Assembly (NCBI RefSeq): GCF_027941955.1
Contig: NZ_CP115960.1
Coordinates: 1,054,001-1,118,000, forward strand
Source: Sphingomonas sp. 7/4-4
GTDB taxonomy: Bacteria; Pseudomonadota; Alphaproteobacteria; Sphingomonadales; Sphingomonadaceae
Length of the DNA stretch: 64,000 nt
Direction: 5' to 3'
Of this stretch, positions 56,217-64,000 are shown piece after piece. Numbering within the stretch: position 1 is the stretch's first letter; each line of letters opens with the position of its first letter. The position numbers and the translations under genes are program-made. Under the pieces are notes generated by a model. The model did no database searches. It was not told the DNA's origin and saw nothing but the letters and a program-made list of their open reading frames with translations.

Positions 56217-59043
56217 TCAGAATGCCATGCGTGCGCCGAACACGAATTGCCGCCCGCTATGGGTCAGCACATTGAGCCGGTTGGTCTCATCGACGAATTG
56301 GTCGTTCTTCTCGTCGGTGAGGTTGATCATCTCGAGGCTGAGCTTGAGATTGTCGGTGACGTTGTACGAGATCTGCGCGTCGAAATTGGTCGTCGCGTTG
56401 GTGCCGTTATAGGCATTGCCTTCGGTGCCCGGCACTGCCGTGAGATAGTTGGAGCGATACGCCACCGAGCCGCGGATCGAGAACTTCTTCGTCTCGTAAT
56501 AGAGCGTGGCGTTCGCGGCGTTCTTCGAGAGCCCGAGCAGCGACGCCTCGACCGTCGCCGAGCCGTTGGCCGCCAGCAGATATTCGATGTCCGAGTTCAC
56601 ATAAGTGTAGTTCGCGAGCACGCCGAAGTTCGAGAGGAAGCCCGGCAGGAAAGTGAAGGGCTGCTGGACGTTGACTTCGAAGCCGCGCAGTAGGCCGCCG
56701 TTCGAATTGACCGGCTGGCTGACGATGAACGCGTCCGAAGGGCTCGCGGTCGTTCCCGCCAGCAGCGAGTCCGGCAGGCCGAGGCTGCTATAGGGAACGG
56801 TCGTGCTGAGCGTCTGGACGAAGGTGCCGATATCCTTCTGGAACACCGACACCGCGTAGAGCGAACCCGGGGCCGGATACCATTCGACCGACGCGTCGAG
56901 ATTGGTCGATTCGGTCGGCAGCAGGTTCGGGTTGCCCGAGCTGAAGGTACGGTTGCCACCCGAGACGTTGAGGTTGCCGCCCGGGGTTAGCGAACCGATC
57001 CCGGCGCGGGCGATGGTCTTGGCTGCGGCGACACGGACGAGCAGATTCGGCGTCACGTCGAAGACGAGGTTGGCCGAGGGCAGCCAGCGATCATAGCTGC
57101 GGTCCGCGCCGACCAGATCCACGGTCGCGCCTTGCCCGGCATAACCGGTCGAGAACTGGTCCGTCTTGACGTAGCGCACGCCGACATCGCCGCGCACCGG
57201 CAGGCCGGCATCGGCGAGGTTGAATTCGGCCATGCCCCAGAAACCGAGATCCTTCTCCTCGACAGTGACGAACGAACCGCGCGCAGTGGCGTTCTCGACG
57301 CCGCCGGTCGCGTAGAGCGGATTGCTGTAGGTGTTGAGCGCGTTCTGGAAGGCGGCGAGATTGGGGACGATCCAGGCAGTCGGCGTTCCATCCGGCACGT
57401 CAAGCCCGCGGCCGAAACCCGAATAGAGCATCGTCAGCGGCGCGAGCTGCGCCCCGGTGAGCGTGGTCACCACCGTCTCGCCCTGGAGGCGGCGGCGCTC
57501 GGTCGACGCATATTCGAACTTGCGCCAGTCCGCCCCCGCCTTGAGCTTGACGATCGGGCTGACCGTCCATTCAACGAAGCCCTTGGCATTGGTGAAGCTG
57601 TTGTCGACGGTCTGCGGGCGGATGCGGACTTCGGACGTGCCGTTGGTGAACGCGAAAGTGGCCGGATTGGTCACGTCCACGCCCGGACGGATCGTCGGGA
57701 AGCGTGTCGAGAAATCGTAGAAGAAGCCGTTGGTGTTCGCCGCATCCATCGTGACGGTGGTCTGCACTGGATTGCGGAACTCCGAGCGCGAATAGCCGAC
57801 AACGCCGCCGATCTTGAAGTTCTCGCCGATCTTCTGGTCGAGTGTGGCGGTGACCTGATAGAAATCGGTCTTGAGCTCGTCGTAGCGCGACTGGGTGCGC
57901 AGATCGACGGCGTCGAAGGTGCCGCTGATGATGTTGTTGTCGGCATCGACGGTGCCCGAGCGGATGATCGTCTGTGGCTTGCCGGTGCCCGAACGGCTGA
58001 AGCCGATCGCCTGGAACTGGGCTTCGGTGCGGGTGCCGTCGAGACGCGAATAGAGGCCGTCGATCGAGAGCAGGGTCTTGTCGGTCGGCTGGAACTGGAG
58101 CGACAGCGCCGCGCCGAGCCGCTTCTGCTCGATATCGTAGCTCACCAGCCCCGGGATGCGCGGATGATAGAGCGCCGTCTCCGGATTGGTGTCGTTGATC
58201 TGGGCGATCGTCTTGCCCGCGATCGTCGAGGCGGGATTGAAGCCGCCGTTGAAGCCGCCATAGGTCCAGCGCGTGATGTTCGCGCCTTCCTCGATGAGGC
58301 GGCGCTCCTCATAGGCGACCGAGAGCAACACGCCGAACTTCCCGTCGTCGGTAGTGGCGGTGACGAGGCCGGAGACGCGCGGCTTGGTCTTGCGCGCGAG
58401 ATCGTTGTAGCTCGCCGCCGCCGCGATCACCGCGGTGTTCTTCTTGTAATCGAACGGCCGCGCGCTCTGCAGGTCGACGGTGCCGCCGAGCGACCCTTCC
58501 TCGACATCGGCGGTCGCGGTCTTGCGCACCGCGAGGCTGTTGAACAGGTCCGACGAGAAGATGTTGAAATCGAAGCCGCGGCCGCGATTGACGCCGCCCG
58601 AATTGTCGGTGCCGCCGGTGGTGCCGATCGCTTCCATGCCGTTGATCCGCACCCGGCTATATTCGGGACCGAGCCCGCGGACGGAGATGTTGCGCCCCTC
58701 GCCGTTGACCCGGCTGATCGCGACGCCGGGGATGCGCTGAAGCGATTCCGCGAGGTTGAGGTCCGGGAACTCGGCGATGTCTTCGGCCTTGATCACGTCG
58801 ACCGTCGCGGTCTCGTTGCGCTTGATGTTGATCGCGCTGCTGAGGCTGGCGCGGAAGCCCTGGACGACAATGTCCTGCCCGGTGGTATCGTCCTGCGCAT
58901 CCTGGAGCGCGGGCGGTTCGGCCGGCGCGTCGGTGGCGGCGCTGGTTTCGGGCTGGGCCTGCGCCCAAGCCGAGGACGCAGCTAGCGCGGCGGCCGCGCT
59001 CGACAAAGCGAAGACGGTCTTCAGGATCTCGAATATGCGACAT
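56217..59043 (-). CDS. TonB-dependent receptor, oligosaccharide-type; start disturbed
   Basis: About 940 residues. Plug and barrel are intact: TGQDIVVQGFRASLSSAINIKRNETATVDVIKAEDIAEFPDLNLAESLQRIPGV (TonB box and plug in the sphingomonad/Xanthomonas carbohydrate style), ending FVFGARMAF. The continuous frame begins only at a TTG (59006), giving a leader without a charged n-region. A well-placed ATG at 59043 with AGGAG upstream is one frame away, and the codons between read RIFEILKTVFALSSAAAAL, a proper signal peptide. An indel within the first codons is therefore likely. Convergent with POT. Confidence 0.9.
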
Positions 59044-59319
59044 ATGCCTCAGCCTCTCCTTGGGGCGCCCGGCTTCGTGGCGAGCCGGCTGTACAGGCTG
59101 TGGGTAGCCGTCCCGCCGCGGCAAACGCCAACCTCAATCGAACATGGATCGATGCACGCCCTGCACTGATCGGAGGGCCTCTCGCGCACGCGTGGTGCCA
59201 TTGAGCCAGTATCTGACTGGATCATCCCCCTTTTGGCTTGGACCGCCTAGGGCGCCACGGTTAGGGAGGGGACATCGGTCAGACCGTCCATCAGGCGGCG
59301 CCAGGCGAGGAGAGACGAT
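59044..59319. other. Divergent promoter region, receptor / MFS transporter
   Basis: 276 bp with promoters for the receptor (minus) and MFS gene (plus). No GTATAC-core site is seen here, so this end of the locus may be controlled differently. Confidence 0.5.
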
Positions 59320-60636
59320 TTGAACGACCTGCGCGCCAGGCCGACCCGCGTGCGCTACGCGATCATCGCGCTGATCTTCCTGATCACTTCGGTCAATTAC
59401 GCCGACCGGGCGACCTTCTCGATCGCCGGCAGCGCCGCGGCGCGCGAACTCGCCCTCACGCCGGTGCAGACCGGCTTCATTCTCTCCGCTTTCGCCTGGG
59501 CCTATGTGCTGGCGCAGATCCCCGGCGGCGTGCTGCTCGATCGCTTCGGCACCAAGCGCGTCTATGCCGCGGCGATCCTGCTCTGGTCGCTGTTCACCGC
59601 GAGCCAGGGCTTTGCCGGCTGGATCATCGGAATCCCCGTCGTCGCGATGCTGTTCGCGCTGCGCTTCCTCGTCGGCCTTGCCGAGGCGCCCTCCTTTCCC
59701 GGCAACGCCCGCCTCGTCGCGGCGTGGTTCCCCGCCGCCGAGCGCGGCACCGCCTCGGCGATCTTCAACTCGGCGCAGTACTTCTCGCTCGTCGCCTTCG
59801 CGCCGCTGATGGGCTGGCTGGCGCATAGCTATGGCTGGCGCTCGATCTTCTGGACGATGGGGGTCCTCGGCGTGCTGGCGACCCTGGCCTTCGTCCGCTT
59901 CATCCACAGCCCGGCGAACCATCCGCGCATCAACGCGGCCGAGCTCGCGCATATCGAGGCCGGCGGTGGACTGGTCGGCATGGAGGATTCCGCCGCGAGC
60001 AAGGCGCCTGCGTTCGCGTGGAGCAACGTCCGGCACCTGATCGCCAACCGGATGATGCTCGGCATCTATCTCGGCCAATATTGCATCAACGTGCTGACCT
60101 ATTTCTTCGTGACGTGGTTCCCGATCTACCTGATCAAGGAGCGCGGCCTGAACGTGCTCGAAGCCGGCTTCGCGGCCGCCGCCCCGGCATTGTTCGGTTT
60201 CGCCGGCGGGCTCGCCGGGGGCTTCATCTCGGATCGCATCCTCAAGCGCACGGGCTCGCTCGACTGGGCGCGCAAGACGCCTCTGGTCATCGGCATGCTG
60301 CTCGCCTCGCTGATCATCGCCTGCGTCTGGGCGCCGAGCGAATGGCTGGTGGTGACTTTGATGTCGGTCGCGTTCTTCGGCAAGGGCATCGCCTCGCTCG
60401 GCTGGGCGATCATGGCCGATGTCGCGCCGCGCCGGCTCGCCGGGCTTTCGGGCGGGGTGTTCAACATGTTTGGGAACATCGCCGGCATCGTCACGCCGAT
60501 CGTCGTCGGATACATCGTCGCGGCGACGGGCTCGTTCGATCTCGCATTGATCTTCGTCGGTGCGCATTGCCTGCTGACGATCTTCGCCTTCCTCGTCATC
60601 GCCGGCCCGATCCGGCGGATGGAGCTGCCCGAATGA
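59320..60636 (+). CDS. MFS transporter, anion:cation symporter (hexuronate/galactonate-type)
   Basis: 438 residues from a TTG with GAGGAGAG upstream; 12 transmembrane helices. Helix 1 SVNYADRATFSIAG and loop GVLLDRFGTKRVYA (MFS G-x-L-x-D-R-x-G-x-K/R) are typical of the ACS family that imports sugar acids such as glucuronate, galactonate or glucarate. Overlaps the following gene (ATGA), so the next protein probably acts on the same compound or its precursor. Glucuronic acid decorates arabinogalactan proteins, a possible link to this locus (inference). Confidence 0.9.
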   Translation: MNDLRARPTRVRYAIIALIFLITSVNYADRATFSIAGSAAARELALTPVQTGFILSAFAWAYVLAQIPGGVLLDRFGTKRVYAAAILLWSLFTASQGFAGWIIGIPVVAMLFALRFLVGLAEAPSFPGNARLVAAWFPAAERGTASAIFNSAQYFSLVAFAPLMGWLAHSYGWRSIFWTMGVLGVLATLAFVRFIHSPANHPRINAAELAHIEAGGGLVGMEDSAASKAPAFAWSNVRHLIANRMMLGIYLGQYCINVLTYFFVTWFPIYLIKERGLNVLEAGFAAAAPALFGFAGGLAGGFISDRILKRTGSLDWARKTPLVIGMLLASLIIACVWAPSEWLVVTLMSVAFFGKGIASLGWAIMADVAPRRLAGLSGGVFNMFGNIAGIVTPIVVGYIVAATGSFDLALIFVGAHCLLTIFAFLVIAGPIRRMELPE

Positions 60637-62462
60637 AGCTGAGCCGCCGCCATCTCCTTGCCGGCGCCGCAGCAGCCACGATCCCCGCCGCCGCGCGTGC
60701 GGCCCCACGTGAGCTGGTGGCACGCTCGCCGATGGCGCCGCCGGATTGGGCATTGCTCCAGCGCCGGCTGCTGCGGGCGAATGCCGAGGCGTGCGAGGCC
60801 TTCTACGCCAAATATGTCGACCGGCGGGACTGGCTGCGCGTGTTCGAGCGCTGGGGCGCCAACGACGGCCCCGACGATGCAGCGGAGGCAACCAACGACT
60901 GGGCGCTCCTTCACGCACTCGGCGGACCGGACCGGATCCTCGACCTGACCCGGCGCTTCTGGGAAGGGCATCTCCGACAATATAGCGCCGCGCGCACCGT
61001 CGAGGTGCCGATCGCGCGCACCGGCATGTATTTCCGCGAATTCCCGGTTCAGATGGACTGGCAGCACAATTCGGAAGGGCTCACCACCTTCAACTTGATC
61101 GGCATGTCGACGCCGCGCGACCGCAAGCTGCTCGAGCGGACCCGCCGCTACGCCGATTTCTACACCGGCCGCGATCCGATCGCGAAGAATTACGATCCGC
61201 AGCGCCGCGTGATCCGGTCGATGCTCAACGGCAGCCGCGGGCCGATGCTGCGGAACGCGACGCCGCTCGATTGGGCCGGCGACCCGTTCGAGGCGGGCGC
61301 CCGCTTCCATATGGAGCACGGCGAAAATACGTATCAGCAGACCCTCGACCATTATGCCGAATATGGCGACGTGGTCTGCGACAATCCGCTCAACCTGCAG
61401 GCGACCACGCTCGGGCTGAACGCCTATGCGCTAGGCGGCGGCGAACGCTATCGGCGCTGGGCGCTCGACTATCTCGACGCGTGGGTCGAGCGCGCCAAAG
61501 CGAATAACGATATCCTGCCGAGCAAAGTCGGGCTCGACGGCAGGATCGCGCCCGATTGGTGGGGCGGCGTCTATGGCTGGGGCTTCTCGCCGGTGGTGCC
61601 GCAGACGGGCAAGCGCGAAGACCGCAACCGCGTGCCGCGATCGATCACGGCGTTCATGAACGGCACGCTGCTGACCGGCGACCCGGCCTATATCGAGCTG
61701 TGGCGGCGCCAGACCGCGCGGATCAACGCGGCCGGCAAGCAGATCGACGGCAAGCACCAGACGCCGACCATGTACGGGCCGCAGGGCTGGTATGGCTGGA
61801 AGCCGGGCGCGTATCGCACCAACGGATTCGAGATCTGGTACATGACCCAGCGCGCCGACGATCGCGCCGCAGCGGGTGATCATCCGTGGCTCGATTTCCT
61901 CGAGGGGCGCAATCCCGATTATCCCGCCAAGGCGCTGCAGGCCGATCTCGACCGCGTCGCGGCGCGCGTGACGGCGCGGGAGAAGGATCCGACCACGCCC
62001 GAAACCCGGCTCGCCGACTGGCCGATCGGGATCAACCCGGCGAGCGTGACCAGCCTCGTCCAGCTGATGACCGGCGGGCTGCACATCGCCCGGCCGTCCT
62101 GGTCGCCGACCTCCCCGCCGCAAGGCGGCGTGCCGCTGCATTGCCGGCTGCGCTATTTCGATGCCGACCGGCGGCGCGCCGGCGTGCCCGAGGAGGTCGC
62201 GGCTCTGGTGCACGCGATGGGGGATGCTTCGGCCGAGGTGACTCTGGTCAACCTGAGCCGCACGCAGGCACGCACCGTGACGGTGCAGGGCGGCGCCTAT
62301 GCCGAGCATCGCATCGAAAGCGTGGTGCTCGACGGGCGCGCGACGCCGGTGGGCAGCCGCGACTTCACGATCCGGCTGGAGCCGGGCTGCGGCGCGCGGC
62401 TGCGACTGGCGATGCGGCGCTACGCCAACCGGCCGACACTGGCGTTCCCGTGGCATCGCTGA
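60633..62462 (+). CDS. Tat-exported protein of unknown function, helical barrel likely
   Basis: 609 residues with a clear Tat signal (MKLSRRHLLAGAAAATIPAAARA). The body is helical and rich in aromatic/charged motifs (DWQHNSEGLTTFNLIGMST, HMEHGENTYQQTLDHYAEYGDVVCDNPLNLQA, WGGVYGWGFSPVVPQ), resembling (alpha/alpha)6-barrel glycosidases or lyases, with a C-terminal beta domain of about 120 residues. I do not recognise a named family. It is translationally coupled to the sugar-acid-type MFS carrier, so it may release that carrier's substrate. Confidence 0.65.
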   Translation: MKLSRRHLLAGAAAATIPAAARAAPRELVARSPMAPPDWALLQRRLLRANAEACEAFYAKYVDRRDWLRVFERWGANDGPDDAAEATNDWALLHALGGPDRILDLTRRFWEGHLRQYSAARTVEVPIARTGMYFREFPVQMDWQHNSEGLTTFNLIGMSTPRDRKLLERTRRYADFYTGRDPIAKNYDPQRRVIRSMLNGSRGPMLRNATPLDWAGDPFEAGARFHMEHGENTYQQTLDHYAEYGDVVCDNPLNLQATTLGLNAYALGGGERYRRWALDYLDAWVERAKANNDILPSKVGLDGRIAPDWWGGVYGWGFSPVVPQTGKREDRNRVPRSITAFMNGTLLTGDPAYIELWRRQTARINAAGKQIDGKHQTPTMYGPQGWYGWKPGAYRTNGFEIWYMTQRADDRAAAGDHPWLDFLEGRNPDYPAKALQADLDRVAARVTAREKDPTTPETRLADWPIGINPASVTSLVQLMTGGLHIARPSWSPTSPPQGGVPLHCRLRYFDADRRRAGVPEEVAALVHAMGDASAEVTLVNLSRTQARTVTVQGGAYAEHRIESVVLDGRATPVGSRDFTIRLEPGCGARLRLAMRRYANRPTLAFPWHR

Positions 62463-62476
62463 GGCGACCGAAGCGA

Positions 62477-62498
62477 AAGGTCACACTAAGGTCACACT
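62477..62498. repeat. Tandem 11-bp direct repeat AAGGTCACACT
   Basis: Two perfect adjacent copies, 62477-62487 and 62488-62498, in the 148-bp gap between two convergent genes. The 11-bp period is one helical turn, as in response-regulator sites, but the position downstream of both genes makes a promoter role doubtful. Confidence 0.4.
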
Positions 62499-62609
62499 GC
62501 CGCGCATGTTTCCGGGCAGCGATTTCGCCTATATCAAATCATGTCAAAGAGCGGTCGGCAGCGGCGGACGCCCGAGCCAAGCAGGTGAAATCCAACATTG
62601 CAAGCGGGG

Positions 62610-64000
62610 TCAGCCGCCCGGCTTGATATAGGGTGCCACCGACCAGAGCAGCCGCTCCTCGCGGCGGGGATCGCTCACCACCCGCGTGTCGGTGTCGAAG
62701 AGTATCGTCAGGCGCCGATCGAGTTCGTATTTCGGCCACGCGGGAATACTCGCGCAATTCGGGTCGCCGGTACGGGCGAAGGCGATGAACGCATCAGCCA
62801 TGCGTCCTGCCAGCCGCCGCGCCTCGGGACTGGTGCCGGTGTGTGAGCCCGGCGCCGCGACATTGTCGAACACCAGGGGGATGTCGAGCGTGTGGAAAGC
62901 GCCGAGCACGCCATTATGTTCGGGTGCGGGGAAATCGAGCTGGTACATCCACGCTGGCGCGCCGATCTTGGCGCGTTCCTCGACCTGGATCAGATGGCCG
63001 GGCCATGACCGGCCGGCCGTCGTTGCCGCGAGCAGGATCTGGCCGGGGTCTTGTCCGGATAGATCTCGCGATAGCGCCGGGCGACCCAATCGGGCGCGAC
63101 GTCCTTGGTGATCTGCGACGCGATGCGCGCGGGGAGGTTCTCCCAATTGGTGTCGCCGCGCTTGAGCCAGTCGGCGATCCAGCCCGCGGTCTCGTCATGG
63201 GTGTTGCCGACGATCAGCGGGATGTGCGCGGCTTCGCGCGGGGCGTCGGGGACGAAAGGATGGCGCGGCAGCACGCCGTGATCGAGCGTAGAGACGAAGC
63301 TGATCTCACCCTTGCCTTCGAGCGGATCGGTCATTGCCATCGCCTCGACGAGCGTCTCGACCGACAGCGCGCGGAGTGCGGCGACATCGGCAGCGCCGGC
63401 CTTGGTCATCCACGCCTTCGCCCGCGCAGTGGCGTGCATCGGGCCGGCGGCGGTGACGTGCTGGCCGCTCATCGTCGCGGCGCGGTGGAAGAGCGGGCGC
63501 GCCTCGGGCATCGCCATCAAGGTCACCACCTTGGCGCCGCCGCCCGACTGGCCGAACAGCATCACGCAGTCGGGATCGCCGCCGAAACCGGCAATGTTGT
63601 CGCGCACCCATTGCAGCGCGAGGGCGATGTCGAGATTGCCGACATTGCCCGATTCCGCCGGCCCGCCCAGCCCCGCGAGATAGGCATAGCCGAGCCCGGC
63701 GAGGCGATGGTTGAGCGTCACCACCACCACGTCGCCGCGCCGGACGAGATTGGTGCCGTCGTAGAGCGGGTCCGACCCCGAGCCGTGGGCATGCGCGCCG
63801 CCGTGCAGATAGACCATCACCGGCCGGCGTCGGCGATCGAGCGCCGGGGTCCAGATGTTGAGGAACAGGCAGTCCTCGCTGGTCGGCTCTTCGGCGCGAG
63901 TCTGCGGCGCGGCGGGCCCGTAGCGCGTGGCATCGGCCACGCCCGACCATGGCACCGGCGATAGCGCACGCTGGAAGCGGCGCGGCCGGGTGTCGGCGCC
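62610..64000 (-). pseudogene. Carboxylesterase type B, 5' end outside window, frameshifted
   Basis: Alpha/beta hydrolase of the carboxylesterase/para-nitrobenzyl esterase family: SEDCLFLNIWTP, oxyanion YLHGGAHAHGSG, catalytic Ser in LFGQSGGGAKV, then IVGNTHDETAGW. The coding sequence runs to the window end without a clear start, so its N-terminus lies beyond 64000. Near 63047 the frame breaks (YPDKTP then GQILLAATTAGRSWPGH one frame over); one added C in ACCCCGG repairs it. The catalytic His should be in LGAFHTLDIPLVF in the second frame. It may deacylate plant glycans; not demonstrated. Confidence 0.88.

Noticed and set aside
57132..58985. 617-codon plus-strand frame opposite the third receptor
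   Set aside because: Antisense shadow of a clear TonB receptor.

Overview
The window is GC-rich DNA from a sphingomonad-type alphaproteobacterium (Sphingomonas or a close relative). This is inferred from the five TonB-dependent receptors, the FecI/FecR surface-signalling cassette, a cupin protein of a type common next to sphingomonad receptors, and a REP-like palindrome ending in GGATGACGA. No rRNA, tRNA, CRISPR array or insertion sequence was found.

Left part (1-23.8 kb): a frameshifted TonB receptor followed by a decayed phosphatase-like start; a cupin gene and a broken alpha/beta hydrolase; a large autotransporter with a (Thr-Pro)n hinge, divergent from a LytS/LytTR-type two-component system; an Lrp regulator divergent from an amino-acid dehydrogenase plus ACT-domain protein; a paoABC periplasmic aldehyde oxidoreductase operon with a divergent LysR regulator; a FecI-FecR-FecA cassette; a small beta-barrel protein; a cysteine-rich secreted protein; and an orphan mreB.

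Right part (23.9-64 kb): this reads as one utilisation locus whose parts match a plant hydroxyproline-rich glycoprotein (extensin or arabinogalactan protein). Three TonB receptors bring material in. An Svx/AvrXca-type gluzincin peptidase, a GH127 beta-L-arabinofuranosidase, a GH43 enzyme, a GH27 alpha-galactosidase, a DUF5695-like protein, an S9 dipeptidyl peptidase, a DUF885 enzyme and an M24 Xaa-Pro peptidase could strip sugar and cut Pro/Hyp peptides. A POT peptide transporter, an APC permease and an MFS carrier move the products. A hydroxyproline pathway (4-hydroxyproline 2-epimerase, D-hydroxyproline dehydrogenase, DapA-like deaminase) would degrade the released Hyp. Two GntR/FCD regulators are present, and five near-identical 14-bp sites with a GTATA(C) core sit in front of two receptors, the hydroxyproline genes, GH127 and the regulator/peptidase pair, suggesting one regulon. 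The substrate assignment is inference; the individual family calls are mostly firm.

Technical caveat: at least twelve genes carry single-base frameshifts. Most can be repaired by adding one G or C to a short G/C run, which points to sequencing or assembly error rather than gene decay. Start positions quoted below are re-chosen where the longest reading frame was clearly over-extended.
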